A DNA stretch of 64,000 bases from an uncultured Lachnospiraceae bacterium (GTDB taxonomy: Bacteria; Bacillota; Clostridia; Lachnospirales; Lachnospiraceae): assembly GCA_910577675.1 (NCBI GenBank), contig CAJTOR010000004.1, forward strand, positions 62,001 to 126,000. The letters run 5' to 3'. The translations under genes were made by a program, and so were the position numbers. Position 1 is the first letter of the stretch, and every line of letters begins with the position of its first letter. Below, in pieces: positions 53,700 to 61,420 of the stretch. The notes beneath the pieces were generated by a model. It was not told the origin of the DNA and made no database searches. It saw only the letters and a list, made by a program, of their open reading frames with translations.

Positions 53700-55943
53700 C
53701 TATTGTTCATACAAATATAATTGAACCCGACTCACAATGGCATCCACACATTCTTCCAGGCTCTTTTCTTCTCTTAGATACCCCAGCGATTCACTTTCTA
53801 TAATCTGCCAGATACTTGCATCTACGGTGAACGGCGTATGTACTTCTTTTGCAATCTGAATCATCTGTGCCGATTCTTCCTTAGTAAAATACGGAATAAT
53901 AATTTCTCCATTCTCACCACTCCCAGTTGTGTTATGGGAAAGATCTAATTTTGCATATTCATCTAACACCTTGATATCAATCGGATAGCCTGAAAACCAC
54001 ACATGTCTTTTTTGTATCTCATCAGAAATAGCAAATTTAAAAAATAAATATGCCAGATCTTTTTTCTGCGATAACGAATTAACTCCTAACAGTGTTTTTG
54101 GAAAAAATACTTTATTGTTTCCAATAATTTCACCTTTTCTATATTTTACAATACTTGGAAGACTAATAAGTTCATACCCTCCACTTACATTAACTAATAT
54201 TAAATCAGCTTCTTCATTTAAGAAATCAATTTCCCTAAAGGATCCTCTCAAATAAATTGATTGATAATCTTCTGTATCTAATTCTTCTGATTCAAAAAGC
54301 CGTTTGGTTTGCTTCAAAAAGACTTCCAAGTTCTCTCTGCTAACCATCTTATTCTCTAATATAATTTCCGGTCTGTAATTATAATATAACATTTCAAAAA
54401 AATCGGAATAGGAATACCCCCCTTCTATAACTCCTCCATTTTCTTCCGAGTATTTCACCAAAGCTTCCAAACTGGAATACATTTCCGAACTTTGCCCCGA
54501 TGTCGCAAAAACAGGAACTGTAAAGCGCAGCGGCAACATATAAATTTTTTCTTCTGTCGTATAAGCCGACAAAATAGTTGGTAATAAATCTTGCTTTCGC
54601 TCTGCAAGTGCTGACATTAAATCAGATAAGATCCCCTTTTCTATATAGGACTCTGCGGGCAACCCATCAAGCACTAAAACATCCGGTCCGTTCCCTGCCA
54701 GAATTCTTGCATTCAAAGCACGGATATGATCTGCCGCAGTAACACTCCCCTCTGCTCCTTCCCCTGTTTCATAAATAATTTTTGTATCCGGATAATTACT
54801 TTGGAACTCTGAAATCATATCCAGAATCACATCATTATTCTGCAAAGAATAAATTGTCAAATAATTATCTATTTTATCATCTGCTCCTGCTGGGGCATAC
54901 TTTTTAATACTGCCGCCATCCTCACCATATACAATATAAAATGTATCATCACGCACAAAAAATTTTAATAAAGTTACATTTTCCCCTGCAAAATGATAAG
55001 TTCCCGCATTCAGTATTTCCTGGAACTCGTTTCCGCTTTCTTTAGTGCGGTAAATTCCTTTTGGACAACAAAGATATATATCATCCTCACTGAAAAAAAG
55101 CCTTATGGACTTATCAACTCCTGTTACAATAGAGTTTTCAAATACCTGCCGCTCTGCATTATAATGTTGTATATCAGAACCATTTTGACCAGTAATATAA
55201 ATCTGATTTCCGTTTACCCCCAGACTCTCATACCAGCCGCAGCGAAAACTCGTCAATAAACTTCCGTCCTCCTGCCGGTAAACAAAACATTCTTTCCCCA
55301 TATCCGCTGAAACAATATTTCCATTTTCTAATACGGCTATCTGCCTAAAATCCGTTTTGCGTAATTCAAGTCCCTGAATTTCCATATAGGAATCATTATC
55401 CTGCCTTACGATATGAAACTGGGTTTCATCATCATTATACCATGCATAGTAGTTTGAATCTTCTCCCAAACATACTGTGACCTGCCTGTAACCCACTTTA
55501 TTTATCAGCGCTTTAAGCCACAAAGCCTCATCCCGCCTCCAAGCACCCAAATCGTTATCTCCACTCTCATCCAATGTATATTTCCAGGCATACAATCCAT
55601 CTTCTTCCTTTGCAAGTGTATAATATTCGATTTCTTTATTTTTATTTAAAATAACACTACAATAGTGCTCTTTTTCACTCGCCTGCTCATAAACAGAAGG
55701 AATATTTTTCTCCACATAATTTTCCAAAACTTCAAACTTTACTTCTGTAATATTTTCTTCAATTTTAGAATCCCCTGTAATCTTAGGTTCTTCTGTAATT
55801 TTAGCCTTCTCCGTACCATCGAAATCCGTAATATTTTTTTCAGTTTCTTTTTCTTGCTGTTCTTTCTTCCCATTACAACTCAAAAACAAACACGCAGATA
55901 AAATTACATACATGAAACACCAAATACTCTTTTTTACTTTCAT
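53700..55943 (-). CDS. Large solute-binding lipoprotein B (propeller plus binding domain)
   Basis: The 747-residue lipoprotein starts MKVKKSIWCFMYVILSACLF with lipobox FLSC, then a charged linker. Residues about 70-370 read as repeated beta-blade strands (IAVLENGNIVSADMGKECFV, GNQIYITGQNG). A family-1 extracellular solute-binding domain (about 375-740) contains SLQNNDVILDMISEFQSNYP and GNGPDVLVLDGLPAESYIEK. The start at 55943 has GGAGATTGT just upstream and fits the signal peptide; the open frame continues 37 codons further into a precursor remnant. It is a paralogue of lipoprotein A. It probably feeds the MalF/MalG permeases. Confidence 0.88.
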   Translation of the reverse strand: MKVKKSIWCFMYVILSACLFLSCNGKKEQQEKETEKNITDFDGTEKAKITEEPKITGDSKIEENITEVKFEVLENYVEKNIPSVYEQASEKEHYCSVILNKNKEIEYYTLAKEEDGLYAWKYTLDESGDNDLGAWRRDEALWLKALINKVGYRQVTVCLGEDSNYYAWYNDDETQFHIVRQDNDSYMEIQGLELRKTDFRQIAVLENGNIVSADMGKECFVYRQEDGSLLTSFRCGWYESLGVNGNQIYITGQNGSDIQHYNAERQVFENSIVTGVDKSIRLFFSEDDIYLCCPKGIYRTKESGNEFQEILNAGTYHFAGENVTLLKFFVRDDTFYIVYGEDGGSIKKYAPAGADDKIDNYLTIYSLQNNDVILDMISEFQSNYPDTKIIYETGEGAEGSVTAADHIRALNARILAGNGPDVLVLDGLPAESYIEKGILSDLMSALAERKQDLLPTILSAYTTEEKIYMLPLRFTVPVFATSGQSSEMYSSLEALVKYSEENGGVIEGGYSYSDFFEMLYYNYRPEIILENKMVSRENLEVFLKQTKRLFESEELDTEDYQSIYLRGSFREIDFLNEEADLILVNVSGGYELISLPSIVKYRKGEIIGNNKVFFPKTLLGVNSLSQKKDLAYLFFKFAISDEIQKRHVWFSGYPIDIKVLDEYAKLDLSHNTTGSGENGEIIIPYFTKEESAQMIQIAKEVHTPFTVDASIWQIIESESLGYLREEKSLEECVDAIVSRVQLYLYEQ

Positions 55944-56054
55944 ACAATCTCCAATCCCCTCATCACAAGAGCAAGCGCAATTACCATATGACATTACATC
56001 GAATTTAGCAGCCAATATTTCCTTTTCTCTTCCGCGAGGCATTACAACCTTCAT
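55944..56054 (-). pseudogene. Remnant of a second Cys-rich precursor, fused in frame to lipoprotein B
   Basis: Thirty-seven codons read MKVVMPRGREKEILAAKFDV then MSYGNCACSCDEGIGDC and run without stop into the lipoprotein start. The first 30 residues match the intact precursor at 59197-59430. The core beyond the first Cys group and the original stop are gone. The upstream AGGAGG is also gone: after the shared AGACTTCG the sequence jumps to a block that in the intact copy lies about 90 bases further upstream. Translation of this leader is therefore unlikely. Confidence 0.85.
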
Positions 56055-56116
56055 AGACTTCGAATACTGTAGACACGATATTGTAGATAGTCTAGAGAAT
56101 TTAAATCTATATAACT

Positions 56117-56779
56117 CTAAACTCTTTTATCTTCACTACAATAACGATCCAAATAAGCTGGATTCTGTTCTAGAATCTGGTGATAGGAAATCAACTCATT
56201 TCTTGCCGTAATCCTCTGTTCATGACACAATGTTCTTTTCTTAGTAATATCAATTCCTTTCTCATCATAAAAGGCAGCATAGCACAAGGAACACAGATGT
56301 ACTGCCCAACATTTAGAACAATCTGGCATAGATTCTTTGGCGTACTCGTCAACATAATATTTTTTAATTGCATCCAAATCCATTCCATTTTCCACATCGC
56401 CGATCACGGGAGATTCTCCGATTCGTTCACAGACATGGAATTTCCCTGTGGTAGTAACATAAAGCCGCCTCTCCCCTGGTGCACAACACCCATTCTGTTC
56501 CATGAACCGAATGGGTTCGTCCGCAATAATCCTGCACTGAACTCTTGAAAGGTTTGCATTATTCATATTATATTTGATTTCTCCATCTTCTTGTTGACAT
56601 ATCTTATCCAGCCTCCAATACTCAAGCGGATCAGCCTCTTTCTCGCATTCTAAAACCTTTCCTGTTCCAGTGTCATAAAAATACTTGGAATTCGCTGTCT
56701 GGAAAGTAGTTCCTAACCGTTTCCAATTTCTATCCGGTACTAACTGAGCAAAATACGCCAACAATTCTTCTTTCTGCAT
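56117..56779 (-). CDS. SPASM-only maturase paralogue with radical SAM core deleted
   Basis: The 220-residue product matches the full maturase at residues 1-45 (MQKEELLAYFAQLVPDRNWK) and again from residue 338 to the end, joined in frame at LECEKEADPLEYW. The lost stretch of about 290 residues contains the whole CX3CX2C radical SAM core. The SPASM Cys residues remain except that the equivalent of Cys460 is Phe. It has a good ribosome site (GGAGG, nine bases). It cannot be a radical SAM enzyme; it may be decaying, or might still bind the leader. It lies between the two lipoprotein genes. Confidence 0.9.
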   Translation of the reverse strand: MQKEELLAYFAQLVPDRNWKRLGTTFQTANSKYFYDTGTGKVLECEKEADPLEYWRLDKICQQEDGEIKYNMNNANLSRVQCRIIADEPIRFMEQNGCCAPGERRLYVTTTGKFHVCERIGESPVIGDVENGMDLDAIKKYYVDEYAKESMPDCSKCWAVHLCSLCYAAFYDEKGIDITKKRTLCHEQRITARNELISYHQILEQNPAYLDRYCSEDKRV

Positions 56780-56803
56780 TTAAACATTCCTCCATTTCGT
56801 TTT

Positions 56804-59002
56804 TTATTGCTCGTATAGATAAAGTTGAATGCGACTTACAATGGCATCCACACTGTTATCAAGGCTTTTCTCTTCTTTGAGATATGCCATCGATTCCTTT
56901 TCTATAATTTCCCATATTGCTTTATCCACAGTAAACGGTGTATGTACTTGTTTTACAATCTGTATCATTTGTTCGTTCTGTTTCTGATCTGCATACCTCA
57001 AAATTAAATCATTATCTCCGCTTATCAAATTGGAATTATCCATTTGTGCAAGTTCATCTAATACCCTTGTGTGAATCGGATAATCTCCAACATGCCTTTT
57101 TTGGGTTTCATACGAAAAGGCAAAACGAATAAATGCAGATGCCATTTCCCTGTTTTCCGATAATTGGTTTATTCCCAACAAAGTATTCGGGAAAAATATA
57201 CCATTATTACAAACAAGTTCTCCATTTCTTAATAATACCGCATTAGGATATAGTCCAAGTGCGTACCCCCCAGTCATATTTACAAATGCAAAATCAGCAT
57301 CTCCTTTCGAAAAAGGTATCACAGCACTACGCCCTTCCAAGTAAGTAGCAGGCCATTTTGCCTCCCCTACTGCTTGTTCTGCTTCACAAAGACGCTTTAC
57401 TAACCCCAAAAACTCAGCGGTTTTTTCTTTATCTACTCTTCCATCCTCCAATACTATCTCCGGCGTATAATTATAATATAATATTTCTAAAAAATCCGAA
57501 TAAAGATAATTTTTCGGTAAAATCCCACCTTTTTCCTCAGAATACTCTACAAAAGCCCTCAAAGATGAATATACTTCTGCATCCTGACCAGAAGTAAGGA
57601 ACATTGGTATCGAAAAACGAGCTGGCAACATATACATCTTATCTTCTACTACATAATTCATTAAAATATTTGGCAACAATTTTTCTTTTAAATCACGGAT
57701 ATCCATTGTCATATCCTTCAAAATACCTTTATCACAATAAGATTTTACAGGTAGCCCATCCAGAACCAAAATATCCGGACCATCCCCTGCTAAAATCCTT
57801 ACATTTAATGCACGTATACTGTCATATGCTGTAACACTTCCTGCTGCCCCTTCCCCTGTTTCATAAATAATTTCCGTATCCGGATATTTATCCTGAAACT
57901 CCGAAATCATATCTATTATAACATCATTACTTTCTAGAGAATAAATCTTTAACGAATTCGTTATTATTTCCGTTTCTTCCAAATTTTTAGGAAAATACTT
58001 CTTTATTACACCCTCATCCTCTCCATATAGGATATAGAATGCATCCCCAATAACAAAAAGTTTTAATAAAACACCGCTCTCTTTCGCAAAATGATACGTT
58101 CCGGAGTCTAAAATTTTTTGGAATCTTCCTCCTGTTTTTGGCGCGCAATAAATACCTTTCATCGTGCAAGCATAAATATTATCATTTTGGATTGCAATTC
58201 TAACTGATGTATCAAAATTTCCTTCTATCATTGTCGAAAATTCTTGTTGTTCCGCATCATAATGTTGAACAGACATCCCCGTCTGATCCGTAATATATAC
58301 CTGGTTTCCTTCTACGCACAAGCTTTCATACCAACCGCTGCGAAAATTCGCTAACAAACTGCCATCTTCCTGATTATAAATAAAACATTCCCTTCCCAAA
58401 TCTGGCGAAACCACATTTCCATTTTCTAACACAGCAATTTGTCGAAAATCCGTTTCTCTTAAATCTAAATTTTTAATCTCCACAAACGAATCTTCGGTTC
58501 GTTTGACTAAATGTGTTTTCTCATCATCATCAATATACCATGCATATTCCTCACCATCTTCCCCGTAGAATACCCTTACTCTCCCCCGGCTGATTTCCCC
58601 GCTCAGTTCCATTGTCCACAAAACCGATTCGCGTTTCCAAAAAGCGTTATTTTCTTCCAAATTCTCTTCAAGCGTGTACTTCCATATATGATATCCTTCT
58701 GAATCTTTGCTAAAAGTATAATATATAATTTTCATATTTTTATCCAAACACACATTACAATAAAATTCATCTTCATTCCCCTGCTCATATACCGAAGGAA
58801 TATTTTTTTCTTTATAATTCTCCAGAATTTCAAACATTATTTCATTGTTTACTACCTCTTTGTCATTCGCTGGAATATTTTCATCGACTGAATTATGATG
58901 ATTGTTATTGAGATCATTCTCCTTACTTTCTGACTTTCCACAGCCAAAAAACAAGCAACAACACAAATACGAATATACTAAAAAAAGGATATATTTTTTC
59001 AT
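56804..59002 (-). CDS. Large solute-binding lipoprotein A (propeller plus binding domain)
   Basis: The 732-residue lipoprotein starts MKKYILFLVYSYLCCCLFFG with lipidated Cys21, then an Asn/Asp-rich linker, a beta-blade region (VFYGEDGEEYAWYIDD, IAVLENGNVVSPDLGRECFI, GNQVYITDQTG) and a solute-binding domain (SLESNDVIIDMISEFQDKYP, GDGPDILVLDGLPVKSYCDK). It is similar to lipoprotein B over its whole length. AAGGAGATTGG precedes the ATG at 59002. It follows the intact precursor gene by about 195 bases and precedes the SPASM-only gene by 24 bases. Confidence 0.88.
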   Translation of the reverse strand: MKKYILFLVYSYLCCCLFFGCGKSESKENDLNNNHHNSVDENIPANDKEVVNNEIMFEILENYKEKNIPSVYEQGNEDEFYCNVCLDKNMKIIYYTFSKDSEGYHIWKYTLEENLEENNAFWKRESVLWTMELSGEISRGRVRVFYGEDGEEYAWYIDDDEKTHLVKRTEDSFVEIKNLDLRETDFRQIAVLENGNVVSPDLGRECFIYNQEDGSLLANFRSGWYESLCVEGNQVYITDQTGMSVQHYDAEQQEFSTMIEGNFDTSVRIAIQNDNIYACTMKGIYCAPKTGGRFQKILDSGTYHFAKESGVLLKLFVIGDAFYILYGEDEGVIKKYFPKNLEETEIITNSLKIYSLESNDVIIDMISEFQDKYPDTEIIYETGEGAAGSVTAYDSIRALNVRILAGDGPDILVLDGLPVKSYCDKGILKDMTMDIRDLKEKLLPNILMNYVVEDKMYMLPARFSIPMFLTSGQDAEVYSSLRAFVEYSEEKGGILPKNYLYSDFLEILYYNYTPEIVLEDGRVDKEKTAEFLGLVKRLCEAEQAVGEAKWPATYLEGRSAVIPFSKGDADFAFVNMTGGYALGLYPNAVLLRNGELVCNNGIFFPNTLLGINQLSENREMASAFIRFAFSYETQKRHVGDYPIHTRVLDELAQMDNSNLISGDNDLILRYADQKQNEQMIQIVKQVHTPFTVDKAIWEIIEKESMAYLKEEKSLDNSVDAIVSRIQLYLYEQ

Positions 59003-59030
59003 TATTTCCAATCTCCTTGCTTCCAAAAGT

Positions 59031-59076
59031 ACAGCCTATTCCATCTCTTAAATTATAAACCAAAGGAGCAGGCTGT
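59031..59076 (-). promoter_or_regulatory. Hairpin between precursor and lipoprotein A
   Basis: ACAGCCTGCTCC and GGAATAGGCTGT (minus strand) pair at 10 of 12 positions around a 22-base loop. It sits between the precursor stop and the lipoprotein A start. Like other precursor genes in such loci, a partial terminator here could give high precursor expression (inference). The gap 59003-59196 otherwise holds no supported gene. Confidence 0.45.
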
Positions 59077-59196
59077 CTTCCAAATGCCATTTTTAAGAAA
59101 TACTCTTCAAAACGAAACATTATCACCCAATTTAATGGCAAAATAACAAAACCATAAATGGGAAATATCATTGGAACACAATTCTAGAAATGCTAA

Positions 59197-59430
59197 TTAC
59201 CACTCTGAACTGTTATTTCCTAGCGTAAAGTTTGCTGCATGATTTCTTGAATCACCCGAACACTGGCATTGACAAGAATATCCTGATCCGCCGTTTTTTC
59301 TAGCATAGTTTGTCGTCAGCCACTCTTCCTTCACGTTATCATAAGAACAAGCGCACCCTCCATACGGCGTTACATCAAACTTAGCATCCAATGTTTCATT
59401 CTCTCTTCCGCGAGGCATTACAACCTTCAT
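59197..59430 (-). CDS. Cys-rich peptide precursor, 77 residues
   Basis: The precursor begins MKVVMPRGRENETLDAKFDV (leader) and carries Cys26 and Cys28 in GGCACSYDN, then Cys53, Cys55 and Cys57 in GYSCQCQCSGDS, with a Ser/Asn-rich tail ending NNSSEW. Closely spaced CxC groups near the substrate of a SPASM radical SAM enzyme suggest thioether cross-links (established for this class of enzymes; specific sites unknown). The ATG at 59430 has AGGAGG at nine bases; the open frame extends 12 codons upstream. It heads the operon. It resembles the Clo7bot-type Cys-rich peptides recalled from family names. Confidence 0.88.
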   Translation of the reverse strand: MKVVMPRGRENETLDAKFDVTPYGGCACSYDNVKEEWLTTNYARKNGGSGYSCQCQCSGDSRNHAANFTLGNNSSEW

Positions 59431-59594
59431 AGACTTCGTCCTCCTTTCCTTCAAATTTTCCGGCATCCAATAAAACTTCGGATTCGGAATTGAATGCTTT
59501 TATATAAACTTCCCCCACTGACAACATCTTAAAAACTGTGGAAACAATATTGCAGATGGTATAAGAAATTCATATCTATGTAACTCTGAATTTT

Positions 59595-59622
59595 ATTTTA
59601 TCACCGTTTTTTCTTTTATCAA
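59595..59622 (-). promoter_or_regulatory. Promoter of the peptide operon
   Basis: On the minus strand TTGATA (59617-59622), a 16-base spacer and TAAAAT (59595-59600) lie about 165 bases before the precursor start. The -35 box overlaps the edge of the inverted repeat at 59621. Confidence 0.65.
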
Positions 59623-59665
59623 CCATTTGGGTTTAAATGGTTATATTCTGGATTTATTTGGTTAT
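59621..59665. promoter_or_regulatory. Candidate LytTR operator with inverted and direct repeats
   Basis: AACCATTT, GGGTTT, AAATGGTT (59621-59642) is a perfect 8-6-8 inverted repeat. GGTTAT occurs at 59639-59644 and again at 59660-59665, a 21-base period, with GGATTT also repeated nearby. A 21-base spacing of short direct repeats is the pattern bound by AgrA-like LytTR dimers (established). Confidence 0.65.
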
Positions 59666-59728
59666 TTCAGGATTTTAAATTTTTTCTTCCACTTGTTTAA
59701 GTCAAGTAAGTTAAGAAAGTGATTTCCC

Positions 59729-59757
59729 TTGACTTGAGTTTATGGTTTGGATATAAT
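59729..59757 (+). promoter_or_regulatory. Strong promoter of the divergent regulator operon
   Basis: TTGACT (59729-59734), a 17-base spacer and a perfect TATAAT (59752-59757) face the LytTR gene at 59828. A further ACTTG-N7-CAAGT inverted repeat lies just upstream, at about 59690-59706. Confidence 0.88.
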
Positions 59758-59827
59758 AAAAGCGCAAACTCAAATTATTGTAAAGTCATATAAAGGGCAT
59801 TGCAAGGTATAAAAGGGAGGAATGGTC

Positions 59828-60535
59828 ATGGATTACAGTGTTGCCATCGTGGATGATGTCTTGCAGGACCGCGAATATATCGCCGGACTGGTCTACCTGT
59901 GGGCACAAGAAAAGGGGCATACAGTGACCCTGAAAACCTTCCCCTCCTCGGAGGCATTTCTCTTTGCAAGGGAGGAAAGCAAAAAAACGGAGATGCTGCT
60001 ACTGGATATTGAGATGGGCGCGATGAACGGGGTGGAACTGGCAAAAGAATTAAGACAGGTTCAAAAAGATACCATGCTACAGTTAGTTTTTATCACTGGT
60101 TTCCCGGACTTTATTGCGGAGGGATACGAGGTTGATGCGCTACATTATCTGATAAAACCGGTGGTTCCAGCAAAACTTTTTTCGGTGTTGGATAAAGCGG
60201 TAACGAATCTTGCGAAGGTGGAAAAACATTTGCGCGTGACCTATGACCGCAGGATGGATTTTATCCCGCTCTCTAAGATTTATTATATTGAGGCACAGCG
60301 ACAGTATGTGCTGATCCATGCGGAGGATGGTGAATACCGGATGAAGACTTCACTTGCGGAAACTAAGGGGGCGCTGGATGAATATTTTTTTCAATGCCAG
60401 CGCTCCTTCCTTGTAAACCTGCGGTATGTAGCGCAGGTTAAAAATAACTGTGTGATACTGAAAAATGGTATCGAGGTGCCGATTGGCAGAGGAATGGCAG
60501 AGAAAGTCGGAAAAGAGATTATAAAACTGTTTTGA
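59828..60535 (+). CDS. LytTR-family response regulator, second copy
   Basis: The 235-residue product has a receiver domain (MDYSVAIVDDVLQDREYIAG; phospho-Asp in MLLLDIEMGAMNG; Lys in YLIKPVVPAKLF) and a LytTR DNA-binding domain (DFIPLSKIYYIEAQRQYVLI, FFQCQRSFLVNLRYVAQVKN). The ATG at 59828 is preferred to one at 59822 because GGGAGG then lies seven bases upstream. It is divergent from the peptide operon and shares its control region. It is probably phosphorylated by the following kinase. Confidence 0.93.
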   Translation: MDYSVAIVDDVLQDREYIAGLVYLWAQEKGHTVTLKTFPSSEAFLFAREESKKTEMLLLDIEMGAMNGVELAKELRQVQKDTMLQLVFITGFPDFIAEGYEVDALHYLIKPVVPAKLFSVLDKAVTNLAKVEKHLRVTYDRRMDFIPLSKIYYIEAQRQYVLIHAEDGEYRMKTSLAETKGALDEYFFQCQRSFLVNLRYVAQVKNNCVILKNGIEVPIGRGMAEKVGKEIIKLF

Positions 60536-60569
60536 GGCGATTGGCAAATATGGATAATGGGGAATTAAT

Positions 60570-61256
60570 ATGATTTTTCAAAAATGGATCAACCGCCGGG
60601 TTGAGGCGTACCAGAGTGACCTGATCCGGAAATACTGTGATGAAGTGGAGGCAATCTACAAAAAAATGCGCGGCTGGCGGCACGATTACCACAACCATAT
60701 CCAGGCATTGCAGGCAAGCATGGCACTCGGAAAATATGATGAGGTGGATGCTTATCTGCACCAGCTAAATGATGACCTTACAGGTGTGGATACTGTGATA
60801 AAAACCGGAAGGGTAATGGTTGACGCAATATTAAATGGGAAATTGAATATTGCAGCACAGAATGAAATCCCGGTCAATGTAAAGGCAAAGCTTCCCGATG
60901 GCACTCCGGTGACGGATGTGGATATGTGTGTGATTATCGGAAATCTTTTGGATAACGCGATTGAGGAAAACGAAAAGCTCGCACCGCAGGAACGTTTTAT
61001 CCGCGTTTATATCGGCAGGAAAAATACGCAGATGTACCTCGCATTTACAAATGCCGCGGGAAAAAAACAGAAACACAAAGGAAGACTGTTTGCATCTGCA
61101 AAGGGATTAAATCATGGCTTCGGGCTTGCCCGTGTGGAAGAAATCGTAAAAAAATATGGCGGGCTGTTTTTTGCGGACAGCGAGGATGGAGGATTTACAG
61201 CGGAAATTTTAATACCACTTGCCAGGGAAAATCAAGTCAATGAATTCACGGAATAA
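60570..61256 (+). CDS. Soluble GHKL histidine kinase
   Basis: The 228-residue product has no membrane segment. It starts with a helical region and the phospho-His box MRGWRHDYHNHIQALQASMA, followed by a GHKL ATPase domain (MCVIIGNLLDNAIEENEKL, GLNHGFGLARVEEIVKKYGG). AgrC-like kinases normally carry an N-terminal membrane sensor, so this copy must sense through a partner or inside the cell. It follows the LytTR gene by 34 bases and is followed by a terminator. Confidence 0.88.
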   Translation: MIFQKWINRRVEAYQSDLIRKYCDEVEAIYKKMRGWRHDYHNHIQALQASMALGKYDEVDAYLHQLNDDLTGVDTVIKTGRVMVDAILNGKLNIAAQNEIPVNVKAKLPDGTPVTDVDMCVIIGNLLDNAIEENEKLAPQERFIRVYIGRKNTQMYLAFTNAAGKKQKHKGRLFASAKGLNHGFGLARVEEIVKKYGGLFFADSEDGGFTAEILIPLARENQVNEFTE

Positions 61257-61260
61257 AAAT

Positions 61261-61311
61261 AGCATTTCGTTCACCGAAATTAACATTTTGGACACGGAAT
61301 GCTCTTTTTTT
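61261..61311 (+). terminator. Terminator after the soluble kinase gene
   Basis: AGCATTTCGT (61261-61270) pairs with ACGGAATGCT (61294-61303) including one wobble, with a partly paired loop, followed by CTTTTTTT. The stop codon is five bases upstream of the stem. Confidence 0.8.
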
Positions 61312-61388
61312 GCTGTAAAATGGTATACTCTTTTATGGATGACAGGCGGGTAAACCTTTTTTACTGTCCATGTAAACAAAAAAGCTGC

Positions 61389-61397
61389 TGTTATAAT
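61389..61397 (+). promoter_or_regulatory. Extended -10 promoter of the ABC exporter pair
   Basis: TGTTATAAT is an extended -10 element (TGn-TATAAT) with no good -35 box. It gives a leader of under 20 bases to the ATG at 61421. Confidence 0.5.
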
Positions 61398-61420
61398 ACA
61401 GCGCGGAAATGAGGGGGACT

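Noticed and set aside
58923..59171. 82-residue frame MIFPIYGFVILPLNWVIMFR.. after the precursor gene
   Set aside because: It overlaps the signal-peptide region of lipoprotein A in another frame, has no ribosome site and is absent from the second cassette.
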